A stretch of 64,000 bases of DNA from Euryodendron excelsum (Eukaryota > Streptophyta > Magnoliopsida > Ericales > Pentaphylacaceae), in assembly GCA_033060915.1 (NCBI GenBank), contig CM065379.1, forward strand, positions 29,315,318 to 29,379,317. The letters are read 5' to 3'. Under the pieces are notes generated by a model. That model was given only the letters and a program-made list of their open reading frames with translations. It was not told the origin of the DNA and ran no database searches. The translations under genes and the position numbers were made by a program. Positions within the stretch are counted from its first letter, which is position 1, and the number at the start of each line of letters is the position of its first letter. Below are positions 34,380 to 47,090 of this stretch, one piece after another.

Positions 34380-36385
34380 AACAACTTGACACCTGTAGTT
34401 AGACCTTCTAATCCATATCTTCTTAGTTTTCAATTTGGTTTGACTTGGTGCTATCCTAGGTAGAGTCATAGTGTTTTGGTTCACCGAAAATCTTTGTCTT
34501 AGTGGTTGAACCCGCATAAGCTTAGAAAGTACATTAAATCTATTATTGACAAAATTATACTCATACCTATGTTGTTGGAATCGATTAGCCCTAGTCTTAA
34601 TTTAATCAACTGGAAGACCATAGAACTTGTGGCATTGAGGCCTTCTATGACCTCGAATTCCACAATAGTGACACACTGGGACAAACTGTGTAATTTGTGA
34701 TGACCAGTTGGGATTAGGTCTTGAGTTAACAGGTTTAAAGTTATAAACAGATGTATACCTATTTTGTTCTTTACTTTTTGGTTTCTAAACATTACCTTTT
34801 GGCTTTGCAATGATAGGCTCAACTTGAACCTTCTTAGCACTTTCCGCTTTGGTCCTTATTTCTTTAGCATAGCCAATTACTCATCAATCACCACACATCT
34901 TCTGTGCATTAATCATCTTGTGAAGTTTCTCTGAGCTGCGTTCATTTTCTTAACACAATCTTGAGTAGTAGCCAAGTCAGATTCAAGGGAAGCAATCTTA
35001 CGAACAAGTAACTTTTTCAAGCTCTAAGTTCTTGTTTGTAAGAGTTAGTCTATGTGCTTTAAGTTGGCTAATCAAAACAGTAGATTCAAAAACTTCGTGT
35101 TGAAGACTCTCTTTCCTTTTCAAGAATTTTAAGTTTGACAACTACATCAAACTTATATTTCTCTAGTTTCAAACATTCTTTATGCAATTTAGAGTGAGCA
35201 GATTTTAAATCTTTTTCTTTTCTACCAGTCTCACTATGACTTTCATTAAGAGAGTCATCAGATGTATCTAACTTCTCACTTTTACTAACACTTTCAGTCT
35301 CATGGATTTCTACATGATCAAATAGTGATACAGCGAATGCAGTGTAGTTACCCTCTACTTCATCAGATTCAGACTCGTCAAAGTCTTCAAACTCACTGCT
35401 TTCTTCCTTAGCAGCAAGAACCACAACACTTTTCTTCTTCTTTTTATTAGGACACTCATAAGCTATATGTCCAAACCCATGACATTCATAACATTGAATG
35501 CCTTGGGGTTGGTGATTTCTATTACTCTTTTTCTCAACCTTTTATCCTAATTTTAATTTATCTTCACCATTATCCTTTTTGTTAAAATCACTAGTGCTTT
35601 TACCCTTCTTATACTTAAGAAATTTTCTAAACTTCTTAACTATTTCAGCCATTTCATTAATTTCAAACTCAGAGTCATTCTCACCTTGCCCACCCCAATT
35701 TTCTTAAGCAGTTTTTAAAGCAATTCCATTGCTCTTTTTTGGGTTGGCGAGTATTCAATTCGAAGGTCTATAAAGAGCCAACTAATTCTTCTACACGTAT
35801 GTAGTCGACATTTTTGCTTTCCTCTATAGCAATCACTTTCACTTGGAATCTTTCAGGTAGAGACTTCAAGATTTTCCTGACAATCCTATTCATAGGAATC
35901 CTTTTCCCTAGGTTAAAACTGGTGTTCACTGCATCACTTAGTTCAGCATAGAATTCATCGAATGACTTATTCTCTTCCATCATGAGTGTTTCAAACTGAG
36001 TAGTCAAACATTATAGTTTTGACAATTTTACACCCAAGATTCCCTCATTGGTTATCTCTAAGATATCCCAAGCTTCCTTTGCATTCTCGCAATTAGATAC
36101 TCTCCTAAACTCTTCAGGTGTAAGAGCACTATAGATAGCATTTAGGGCCTTACTATTACAGTTGGAATTTGTATAGTTAGTTACATCCCATTGCTCAAAG
36201 GTCTTAGGGGCAATCACGGTTCCTACAGCCATTGTGGGAATGCTATAGCCATTAATAACAGCTAACCAAGCCCTTTCATCTATAGACTTGATGAAACCTC
36301 TCATTCGAGCCTTCTAATAAGGGTAATTGGAGCCATCCAACAGTGGTTGTCTAACAGTCGACAAACCCTCCCTAAGTAAATCCAT
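34380..36385 (-). pseudogene. Gag of an older Copia element, minus strand, broken
   Basis: The minus-strand ATG at 36385 opens a Copia Gag: the start motif region (LLDGSNYPY, then TAG), KSIDERAWLAVI, a UBN2-type core (EQWDVTNYTNSNCNSKAL, ALTPEEFRRVSNCENAKEAW), the KILKSLPERFQVKV motif, and then CCHC knuckle 1 (35452-35493). A Ser/Glu-rich segment and a coiled region follow, then CCHC knuckle 2 (34632-34673, C-x2-C-x4-H-x4-C) in another frame. Several stops and at least two frameshifts are present. Two zinc knuckles and the segment after them fit Sirevirus-type Gag. The reading frame reaches the window-left flank (280 downward) if the Sirevirus is removed. Confidence 0.82.
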
Positions 36386-36432
36386 AAATACGAAAAACAG
36401 GATCACACTCAATTAATAACACGAAGTGACCT

Positions 36433-36444
36433 GCTCTAACACCA
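36433..36444 (-). other. Primer-binding site of the older Copia element
   Basis: On the minus strand TGGTGTTAGAGC, two changes from the TGGTATCAGAGC used by the other two elements here. It lies between the probable LTR terminus (ttca) and the gag ATG at 36385. Confidence 0.75.
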
Positions 36445-36446
36445 AT

Positions 36447-37374
36447 TGAAATTTCATATTATCTCGATTTACGTTTAACCCTTGACCTATGTGAATACTC
36501 TATGCAATGCAAGCAATAAAGAGATACAACAATTATCGAGAAAACCCAAATCGAAAAAAAACTATGTCCAGCAAGCCAAGCACTAAGTTGGGCAGTTTAC
36601 ACAAGTATAACTTAAAACCATTGACAATTGAATTCCACAACTATCGTCCAAATCCCCTTGAACTCCTATCTAAGCTTACTTGCTCGACTCCTCAAATTTC
36701 TGCTTTCCACGCTCCACGGGGTTCTCCATCTTCCGAATCCTCTCAAAACAATCTCGATCTGATTTGTTTTAGTATAGAATTAATGGTGAAGAAGCTGTGT
36801 ATGATCAAATAATCATCAAGATCTTTACCTTCTCTCTTTTTTCTCTCTTGATCTCACGTTTCACTTCTCTGTAACTTTTTCAATTCAAGAGATCTATCTA
36901 TTAATTAATTCTCTTCACTCTTATTTAACATCCTTAGGATCACCAAGAAGGTAGGCTAAAACTACCTCTTGATTAACTATAAAGATATGGCCAAAGACTC
37001 CTCAAAACCTTGCTAACTTGGATAAAAGAGTGTTTTAATTCAAAGCCAAGTCTGCCGTATCACTAGAACTAAAGTTGTATCGCTTAAGCGAAAATTCAAT
37101 CAAACGAAGTTCGATTGATGTTTGAGCGATGCTCCCTGGAATTATTTATCTTGTTGACACACACCACTTTGCTCGAACGTATTTAGAGTGGTCTTCTAGC
37201 TATGCTTTCTATAATTCCAATTCTTCAAAACTTGGCCAATTCACTCGAGCAGTACCCTGGTTTCTCAAGCGATGCTGTCAGCTATTTTGACCTATTATGA
37301 CTCTATCTTCTCAAGGAGCATACTACACCATCCCTTACATTAAAAACACTGGAATCACCATTACAATCGTAACA
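36447..37374 (-). repeat. Probable 5' LTR of the older Copia element
   Basis: On the minus strand the LTR should end in CA just before the PBS (at 36447). A candidate start, TGTTACGATTG, lies at 37374 and gives 928 bp. The segment is non-coding. No second LTR is in the window to confirm the outer boundary, so 37374 is a guess based on the TG...CA rule. Confidence 0.42.
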
Positions 37375-38874
37375 TTTGTTAATGCTGTAAACTAACTAAA
37401 AGAGCAAGAATGAGAAGAGGAGGTACTGAAAATATAGCAACATTTAGAATTTATAATACAAGGAAAGTGGGCATTCACTGAGCATTGTAATTGAGCTACC
37501 TGCAATAACAACCATCTCCTTCCATATCTGAAGAGAGAGATGCTTTGATTGCTGCGTAATTATGCGAAAGGACTACGAATTCAAGGAGGAATAAGCGTTT
37601 CAATTACTCCATTTTTGGGAAAATTATCCTAAAAATGTGATAATCCAATGCCACTTACCATATTAGTCTTTTATGGCCAGGATTATCGGAAGCAAAATGG
37701 AACTAATATTTGGGGGGCTGAATTAAGACATTCCTTTCTTCTCCTTATATCTAGAGTTAAATCTTACATTTCTTGTGAGCCATATTCATCCTGTTTCATT
37801 TTATTTCTTCTACTACAAATTTGTATGTTTACTAATCGCTGCAAAAATTCACTCTTCTATATCACTGCCTTATTTTATTTTATTTTATTCTCTTAGGATC
37901 TGAACACTCAATTATTTCTCACGCATAAACATATAGGGTAAATTACAGTGACTACTCCGGATGTTTCTTGAAATATAACGTAGTACTCCTTGCTTCTTGA
38001 CAATTACCCTAACACCCATTCTTTTAAAAGCTGATGTCATTCAATTGGAGAATTTTTTTAAATAATCAATTAATAATTTTTTTACCAATCAAATTATAAC
38101 ACCCATACTCAATAACAATATAATCAATAATCATATAATAAAAAAAAGGTTTCTTTTTAATTTTTTTTCTCACCCATTTTCATCACCACCTCCACTCTCT
38201 CTTCCCACCTCAGGCCATCACACCCCACTCCCAACCCTCACCGGACTACCTTCACTGCCCAGCACTTACACTGGACCATATATTCACCCAATACTGCAAT
38301 ATAACAACAAAGGTAACCCTTTATAAAGGTCAGAAGTTTGAAACTTCAAAAAACAAGGTGCTCAATGACACTATCAATCGAGTAAAGATAGTAAACAAGG
38401 AAGAAACAAAACATTTATTAAAGTTCTATCGCCAAAACAATGGATTTTGATTAGTATCAACAATTTTTATGACCTCCGTAATGTAGTCAATATAAACTAG
38501 ATTCATGAAGATATTGGAAACAAGTTAAAATCACCAAACATTCACAGATTAAAACCACGGAGAGCTTGCCACCACAACCCCAAATGCATGAGTAAATGAA
38601 AAATAATTACCTTTGCATCAAAGCTTCGTTTTTCAACTTGCTTTCAATCAGAATCGCTTATAGATTATACTACAAATGATTTTAAACATTCTATAAATTG
38701 AATGCATCTATTGCTTATTATTTATACATTATCTTTTAATTTTTCTTTCTTCTACAATACTTAAAAGTATCCAGTGACAACTAGAATATGTATAACAAAA
38801 GCGGGATGGAGTCCAAAAAGTTGAAAGAACTTATTTCCAACTATTCAGCTTCACTCTTAACAGGCTGAGGGATA
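37375..38874. other. Intergenic and 3'-flank sequence without a supported gene
   Basis: AT-rich DNA with no credible ORF. At about 37938-38060 there is a gggtaaattacagtgac segment of a type often seen in plant intergenic repeats. The last few hundred bases should hold the 3' UTR of the minus-strand helicase gene. AATAA-like strings occur on the minus strand near 38710-38720, but no single poly(A) signal stands out. Confidence 0.4.
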
Positions 38875-41800
38875 TTATATTATCCCTTCTTTGTCTTTTT
38901 TAAAGGTTTGGCTACTACCTTCTTCACAATTCCAGTTGTTTTCCAGATTGGGCTCTTGGTCTGCATCATAATTCTTTTCTGGGAGAGGACAGCCTTGGTA
39001 GGAGTTATTGTCAGAGCATTGCCATAAAAGCTTGTGCCAATAAGGATCCTGCAAGCACAGATGACAAAGATCAATAACATATTTGACTGACATATTGTAA
39101 TGTGGCAATGAAATGGTAAACTAGATAAAATTCAATGCACAACATTATGACAAGAAGTATCAAGGGTACCAAAAGTTATAGTCTTATGTGTTTTCGTTTG
39201 TATTTTTGGTTTCTTTATTTCTGTGCTTGCTCTTGTAATCACATTCTAATAAAACAAACGAAATTACAGGAATGAAAATGCATTGCACGAACACATTTGT
39301 TACGAGAGAAATGATAACCATTCCAAGAGTTGGTCCATGCAGAGCATTGATTGCCAAAGTCAAACTGGATGCAGCTTAATGAGCATCAAATGCATTATTC
39401 AGACTTACATGATAAATTTCCATTTTATATTCCCTAGAGTATAAATAAGCATCAAACCGATGAGGCTGCTGGTTCACGGTTCATTGGTTCAACCGGTGTT
39501 ATGAATTGAATGTTATGAATTACCTTAAATATAATTTATATTGCGAAGTAAACCACAAGCAATCAAGTGGAGCAGTGATAAGTGTTGCTTAATTTTATCC
39601 TTAATTCCCAAGTTCAACTCTTGGGAGCTATAAATACATCAAATTTTTTAAAGAGGGTTAAAAAGTCAAAGTGGGTCAACAGTTTTTTTAGTTGAACCGG
39701 CCAATTGGTTAACCGGTTTTTTAAAAAACCGGCCGGTTCATTCAGTTCACATGCATTTATGGTAAATTAATTGAACCGTATTGGTTCAAGATCAACTTTC
39801 CAGTTCAACCGGTTGAGCCGGCTAGTTTGGTCCGGTTCTGATAACTATGGCTTTTTCCTTGTTTCTTAAGTTCTCTTGAAAATTCATGCCAATTTAACAA
39901 CATTCCCAAACTATGTTAGAAGTCTTAAAGATAACCATATCCCAAAAATGATAATGATAAATGGAACTTGATCCCAAAGTCATGGACTAGATAATACTTT
40001 TCTATATTATTGCGAAAATCACTTAAGCTTATAGTTTTCTATTATTATCTACGAAGCACGCATACGGACACGGGTACGGATACGGACACAGATACGGACA
40101 CGGGACACAGCATTTTCAAAAAATGAGGACACGGATACGGAAGGGACACGGCAAAAAATATATTTTTATACATTTTTTGTTTGTTATGTATGTGAACATA
40201 AAATGCATAAATCACAAAAAATAAGATGAAAATAACTAAATAAGTTCACAATTATAATACAACTACTAACAAGTTAAGGATTTGAAGAATTGGATTTGAG
40301 TGTTTTATGTTTTGGTGTTTTAAAGTTTTGAGATTTATAAATTAAACTCTATTTAATACTTTTAATACTAACATTTTAACTCCAGCGTGTCCCAAAATGT
40401 GTCTAATAGTTAGACACGCGTGTCTCCGATGTGTCCGATAAGTGTCCACTAGAAAAAATATTAATAAAAATATTGGACACGCCGATTAGCGTGTCCGACA
40501 CCTGTCCTGGTGTGTCCGAAGAGTATGTGTGTCCAACATGTGTCCGACACGGATACGGCACCCTAAACGGAGTGTCCGTGCTTCCTAGATTATTATGGAT
40601 CAATGAAGATGCATCAGTAGGGCTACATTATGTGTTAAGTTGATAACAAATGAAAAGTACTACGAAGCAACAAAGGAAAAACAATATTGGCAAATATATG
40701 GGATCTAAACATGAGAAAATATCAATGGACATAACAATCTCAATGTCAATCTTGAAAGAAATTTCGACTTGTAAATATATCGAAACTAATGAATACTTGT
40801 TATCGATATCAATATGTCAACCATATGGTCATTAAACACATGGACACTGAGATGGCCTCTTTATAGGAACCAAAAGTTTGGAACGAATGTTATTGCCCTA
40901 GGGACAACTACAGAGATGCAAATGTCTTTATAGTAACTTAAATTGGGTGTCGGTGTGTTCATGCCTTTCAATTACAGAAAAGGAAAATAAAAGAAATAAG
41001 AGATTCAGAACAATGATATATATTGCTTAAGTTATAAAAAATTAAAAGCTAAATTCAAAAATAACTATTGGCACAGTCAAGTGAAAATTGAAAACCGTCT
41101 TTCCCTTGCCAGACCACAGAATGAAAAATCAAAGTCAGTTTTAATTTATGTTCCTTTTGCTACCATTTTCTTAAGCCAAACAGAGCTTTTTGCAAGCCGT
41201 ACATCCATAATCGATGCAATAGCAAGGCTATATAGAGGGTTTTACCTTCCACTGAGGTGAAAGAACCTCAAGTGAGAATAAATCCCGTGGTCTCACACAC
41301 AGACCCTGAATGGAAATTTCTTGATCACAAGGGCCTAATAGTTGTTCATGTGTCAAAAAAAACCATGTCGGAGACAATTGCACCCAAGAAAGAGAACAGA
41401 AACTTAAGTATTCAGCAACATGATTTGTAGAGAACTGAAAGTAAAGTAACTACAAATACTTCACCAAAAAAAGGGAGCTTTGGAGCATAAAATACACAAA
41501 CTGACCCTAGCCATCACATGAAGTCATCACAAACACAGAGTAAGGAGAGGAATATTGTCCGACAAAGAGAGAAGTTTGAACTTATATGGATGTCTATATA
41601 CTTCTAAGTTTAAAATATAAAGAATGACAGAAGAAATCGTAACAGAGAAACAAATAAAATGAAGTACCTTACTGACAATGTGTGGATTCCCAACAATGAT
41701 AAGTAAGGACCTTGCACGGGTAACTGCAACATTAAACCGCCTCGGATTGCTTAGAAATCCCAGACAATAGGTTTTGTCAAACTCATTGTGTTTGGCTGTT

Positions 41801-44800
41801 GATCTGACAGTGGAAACAATTATAACTTCTCTCTCTTGTCCCTGGAATTGCTCAACACTTCCAACCTTAACATTGGGCATATCTAATGATTCTAGTACTT
41901 TGATTATCTTGACCACTTGCTGGCGGTAAGGTGCTATTACCCCAATATCTTCCTCCCTTAGACCTTTACTTGCTATAAGCTTCTTTACAATATCAACTAC
42001 CTTACTTGCCTCAATTCGATTAAACCATGATGGGTCATTGCCTTCTCTCTCATCGCAGCCTTGAATGCCATTAAAGAGAACAGGAAATTCTTTGTTGGGA
42101 AGGAGGCTTAGCCAAGATTTCAAAGAAGGGGCATCCTCTTTACATGCAAGCAATTCCCCTCTGTAGAAAAGCTTTGAAGGGAGGTATAGAATTGCATGGT
42201 GACATCGATAATTTCTCACTAATTTCATGATGAAACTTTCATCCCCCTTGTTATAATATTCACATCCAAAAAGTCTTTCCAGATAAGATTTTCCTAAGCC
42301 AAACTTCTTTGCATCTCTGGAATATACAACTGGACCTAGTTGCATAGGGTCTCCAGCAAGAATGATGACTGTTTGCCTTTGACAAAGATTGGATATAGGA
42401 ACCATGGTTTCAGGTTCTGAAGCTTGGCCAGCCTCATCTAAGAAAATATGGGAGAAGTGACCACAGCAAATACCTTCTGCATAAAGTAGTGATGAACTCA
42501 TGTAGGTGGAGATGATAATCCTGTAATGCATTATGGCCTTGAGTGGAGGACATCTGAAAATGAAATCTTCGAAAAAGCAAAATCGAATGTTATTAGCTTG
42601 AACATCCTCATAAGGCCGGCTCATAGCATTTAGCCTGAAAATCTCATTCTCTTTAACCCCAGCCACTGCATTACCAACAAGTTTCTCTAAGATGTGATCT
42701 GCAGCACTGTTTGAAGCAGCACACACGAGAATGAGAGCATCTTTCCTGGTAGTGTATAGTTGTAAGATTGCTTCCACCAAAGTCATTGTTTTGCCTGTAC
42801 CTGGAGGCCCATGGATCACATAGGGAGGAGCTCCTTCGCAGCCAAGGATCATCTCAACAGCACGGAGCTGCTCCTCATTAAGAGATGTGAAAGGCGCAGC
42901 CGGAGTCGTTTTGATTGTTCTTTTCCTTGATTGAGATGGAAAAAGAATATCTGTTTCTATGCTCTCTGCTGCTTGGACAGCTTGATATAACCTCCTCATA
43001 TTCACCCTATTATATGTAAATCTAATATTGTACAAATCTCCAACTTGATAATGCATGTGGAAGTCCTTGGTAAACTTCATAAGCACCTCTTCAGCCTCAA
43101 TACGGTAGATGGAGCCCTGCAAAATACTCATTCATAAATTCGTCTGAAAAGACAGGTTAAAAATTCCACATGGAACTAATGATATATACAATATGCTAAA
43201 TATGTCCATGATTAGCTCAGCCCAAGGGACTGATAACACATGGACATGAGTGTCATGTTTCCACATAGAGACGGACTGTCAAACATTCAGGGAACAGTGA
43301 TATGGCTATAATTCTTGGTTGCAGATTGACAGTACTGAACACATAATGTTTACAAAAAGTATATATGTCATTGTATAAATAAGAACACAGTAAACCAATG
43401 ATAAGAAATAATAGCTACTTTTTTTATAAGGAAAAAATCTAACAACTATAAAGTAAGTATACTGACAAAAAAGTATAACACCGCTTTTACTTCTGCTCGT
43501 TTTTTGGTGCATAAAGGTGGACTCTTTTATACTTTCCAAATGTGTGTTAGACACGCGGTTGTGTCTGCAAGTCTCCAACTTGACAAGTTTTAATAAGAAG
43601 AAGTATCCCGGATATCGTACCAAAAGTATAACTTTGTGAGGCTATGTTATTAATCGTACAATTGATTAACAGGTAAAGCAACCAGCCACACATTAGGAAG
43701 AAACATGTTTGGCAATTAAAAGAAATTCTTAGTAGGCCGAACCATGTTTTCAAGATATATGAGATGGATGTGTAACTCCTTGTTTTACTAGGGGACTAGT
43801 AAAGCTGGTGGCATAAACTAATAATAGAAAATATTGATAGAAGAAGAAAACAAATGTAACAGATGAAGATGCTATCACCATGATGATTCAATCCATTACA
43901 TGGTAGCTAAACCATTTAATGCAGTTCTTTTGGCAGCTTTTACCATAAAAATTCCTATATGAAAAAGGTCAAAATTGACTGGTTAAGGACAAATAGATTA
44001 ACATAAACAATTTGTCATTTCAGCTGTCCTTGGATTTTAGGGGTAAAGACCAAAAAGAAATCTTAAAAATTATCAATTCAAATATCAAATACAAGTTCCA
44101 ACAAAATAGTAGCAAGAAGATCAATAAGAGTCGCATATTCTAGTAGAGCTCTATATTCAGATATTTATAATGGCAGCAATCAGTCTGATTTGAAGTAAAA
44201 TGAATTTCAGGAGATCAGAATTCATTAAATGTAGTGGAACAAAGGCACAAATATATGCAGCATGTTGGAGCATAAGCCAATGACTTCTATACGTTACCGA
44301 TTGGTCAAAACTTAATTCACTTGGTAGTATACTTGCATCAACCACAATCATTGTGTAGCAAGCAGCATGAAACCATTCTGAGACCCAATTAGTATAAGTT
44401 GAATATAAAGCCATTTATTGAACAAGGCTTGCCACCAAAATCAGCAGAAAGGAACTTGTTTCATTTGTTTCGTAAGGGCAAGGAGCCATTATTTGGTGAT
44501 GTTATCCTTCTAATTTTCCCTTTTCACATCAGTAATGGTATTATTTCATGAATCTGTGGAGCTAGCACAACTTGATGTAGAGATTGAACCTCAAATGAAA
44601 TTTTAAAGGGTGGAGTTTGAAGATATATAAGAACTACAAGCCCAAGCCTCAAAAGTGCCTTTTAAAAGAACAAAGCAACTGGGGTAACTTTTTCAATAGG
44701 ATCTATTGCCAACCTGAAATGAGCTGAATTCAGCTAAAGTGATAACCAGGAGCCAGCATATCAGGCACCACTAAAAGGAGGGCTTGATGTTTAATCAAGC

Positions 44801-46772
44801 CAAACGATCAAACGAAGTCTTTAAAATAGAGAAAATTACCCCTTCAATATTTTACACACTAGGGAGATGTCTTCAAACTTTTGGATATCACAAAGACCTG
44901 TGACAAGGATGGAAATATACCAAATGGCATTGTATCAAAGCATCAGCCACCCATTGATGCTTAACTTTCTAGGAAAAGACACTAGCAATGTAAACATAAA
45001 CCCTTGAAATTTTGGCAAGAGATAGAAAGCATCTGGGAACCGATTATGGCTCCCTTTCTACTATGGTTCTGCTAAATAATACCAAATCTGGAACGCATAA
45101 CTAAACCGACGATGCAGGTTGAACTCCACCCAGTAGAATTTACATAGACAGTATAATGCAGGAAATAATTTCTAGGAGGCCAAATTATTAGAATTTTCCA
45201 AGATAGATAGAATCAGATTATACCACTTGAGCATGTTATATCTGCACTTTTCAGTTGATAAACTGAATCCGTTGGTTAATAATCATATGGCATCTGAATA
45301 GTAGGCAGCAAAGGGAACCACTCATCAGACACAAAATTGAAATTCTTGAGAAGCAGTCATGAATATAGACAAAAATAGGAAATCAATAATGGCAAAACAG
45401 CCTGCCAGGGTTGATAATCTTTTGAAGAGACTAATTCCACATTTACTTGCCCACTATTTAAAACTATAAAGAGGGCATGATAAAGGAGGTTCACTACATT
45501 CATATACTGCTCATAAACATTTAATGTTTCACCCATCCTAGCACAAGCTGACCAGAGCTTGGGTTGGAAATCACAAGCCCTAGTCAGAGTTGGGCTGGAA
45601 CAGGCAGCCTTTCCAATTATTAGGTTGAGCAGTGGCGTCAGTTAGTCCCAATCTACCTGAGTTGCAGAACAAGGAACTTTTCTTTCTTTCCTTCTATGTT
45701 TTTCAAACAAGTAGTCTCCAAACACTAACCTTGTACGGAGAAGTAGTGTCATTTTCACCTTGAAACACAGGCTTTGCAAAAACAAAATCACCACGCACAA
45801 GCGAAGGCCTTCTCTCAGCCAGCCCAGGGACCTTGAGAGCCAACAAGTTAGCCCCTTTCTTTCTCATAGTGATGTGCTCCATGTCATGACACATCATCTC
45901 TTTCTGAAACAGAACAACACTTTTAGACCTAACATCTAGAGAAAGGCCATACTGTACCCTTTAATTTACCAAGGATTAGACATTACCTCCAGATGTAGCT
46001 CTTCCATGATGAGTAACATGTTGAAGTAGCTAGCATAGTTCTCCTTCATCAGACCTTTTGTAATAACCCCGGGGACTTCCTTATTCTCCAGCAGCTTTCT
46101 AATGTCCATAGGAACATCAAACAAAGGAAGCTTATAATTTAGCCCTTGTGTTTTCTTCTTAGCAGGGCGAGATTGAACTATGAACTCATCAATGACAAAC
46201 TGTTTTCTTCTTGGAACTCTTGAATATGGTTTGTTTGGAGCCAAAGAATGTGATACTTTGTCTTCAACCAATACAAAAACTACACGTTCAATCCTCTCAT
46301 CCCCCACATCGAAATGCACCACAGATGTGTGCAGACCAATATCTTTCGGTTTGCAAGATAGCCAAATAGTTAGAGTTTGGTGTGGCTGAAGCACTCTATC
46401 CTCAAGAGAAAATCCCTCCAAAAAGCTTTGAATGTAGTCCACATCTGAATTGACTGAAGGTGGTTTAAGCAGAGACAAAGTGAATGAATCTGAAGGATTT
46501 GAACAGAAAATGTTAACTCCCCAGAGTTCCACTGGTTCACTTGTTGTGTTCTCTAAAGTAACTGAATGCATGGAAGTTTCTCCAACAAAAACAGATTGAG
46601 GCTTTCCTCGTATGAAGGGGAATGGAGTGGAGATGATAACTGGCCCCTCTTCATTTGGGTCGTAAGTAAGCACAGATTTGTCATCCTCAAAATCAATAAA
46701 TCCAATTTCTCCCTTGTCTCCAATGACGGAGCGTTCATCATCCCAGTGATCCCTTCCAGTTGTACCCATCAT
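38875..46772 (-). CDS. SDE3: SDE3-like RNA helicase (MOV10 family), four coding exons
   Basis: The exons on the minus strand are 46772-45987, 45903-45730, 43116-41668 and 39048-38875. All introns have GT-AG ends and phase 0, giving about 860 codons. Residues 1-262 form the N-terminal region ([16 protein letters not shown] start, [19 protein letters not shown]). The superfamily 1 helicase core starts about residue 400: Walker A GPPGTGKT (423-430), motif Ia (AASNSAAD; Pro is usual at position 2), DEAG box (547-550), GDPMQLGP (575-582), [16 protein letters not shown], and [17 protein letters not shown]3 acts with RDR6 in amplification of silencing and in transposon control (family knowledge). 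An in-frame TAG lies nine codons upstream of the ATG, and a second ATG follows at once. The C-terminus after QGCPLPEK is short and lacks GW/WG motifs. Confidence 0.93.
39470..39850. repeat. GGTTCAACCGG-rich dispersed repeat with a perfect 20-bp palindrome
   Basis: Many copies of GGTTCAACCGG, AACCGGCC and their complements occur, ending in gtccggttctgataacta. At 39713-39732 lies a perfect palindrome (CCGG, six T, six A, CCGG). A short related piece is at about 48775-48860 (aaaatcgaaccggattgat). It is probably the decayed remnant of a dispersed element; the class is not clear. Confidence 0.5.
40049..40588. mobile_element. hAT-like MITE in the helicase intron
   Basis: This is a 540-bp element with terminal inverted repeats CTACGAAGCACG (left) and CTAGGAAGCACG (right, reversed). 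It is flanked by an 8-bp direct repeat attattat (40041-40048 and 40589-40596). An 8-bp TSD is typical of hAT. Subterminal arrays of acggacacgg (left) and gtgtccgaca (right) are complementary, so a single strand could fold into a long hairpin. It has no coding capacity. The TSD is AT-rich, so some chance of coincidence remains. Confidence 0.75.
43117..45729 (-). other. Second intron of the SDE3-like gene
   Basis: It is 2,613 bp, donor AAG|GTTAGTG and acceptor TTTTGCAG|GGC. It joins the segment ending SPYK to [10 protein letters not shown] without a gap relative to the family. I see no transposon structure or other gene in it. Confidence 0.85.
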
Positions 46773-47041
46773 CAGTTGATGTTTATACCGACAAGATTCC
46801 TAGACTGCTGATCAAACACTAACAACAGTAAATAAAATCTTAGAAAAAAATCACCACAGTAGTAAATTCTAGAAATGATAACACAACTGATCCAACTCTA
46901 GAATTGCCACACTAAAGTTAGAAGAATTGGCCCATTAATATTCATAGGCCTTGGATAATTAAACAAAGAGGATAACCATAAACATCATCAAAAAATGACT
47001 AAGACCAAAGTGATAAAAAGAAGAGGGGGGGAGGAGAGAGA

Positions 47042-47090
<49 letters not shown>

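Larger units (their letters stand above)
39049..41667 (-). other. Last intron of the SDE3-like gene, repeat-filled
   Basis: It is 2,619 bp, with donor AAG|GTACTT and acceptor TTGCAG|GAT, joining the codons for VSK to DPYWHKL. It contains a GGTTCAACCGG-rich repeat (39470-39850) and a hAT-like MITE (40049-40588). The position equals a splice junction in the conserved helicase C-terminus, since the protein match continues without gap. Confidence 0.85.

Noticed and set aside
37938..38060. Transposon with gggtaaattacag end
   Set aside because: It is a familiar-looking plant repeat end, but no matching second end or TSD was found.
41527..41667. Helicase exon 3 reading on past IVSK to a later stop
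   Set aside because: Family similarity ends exactly at a GT donor and resumes at 39048 after an AG acceptor in the same phase.
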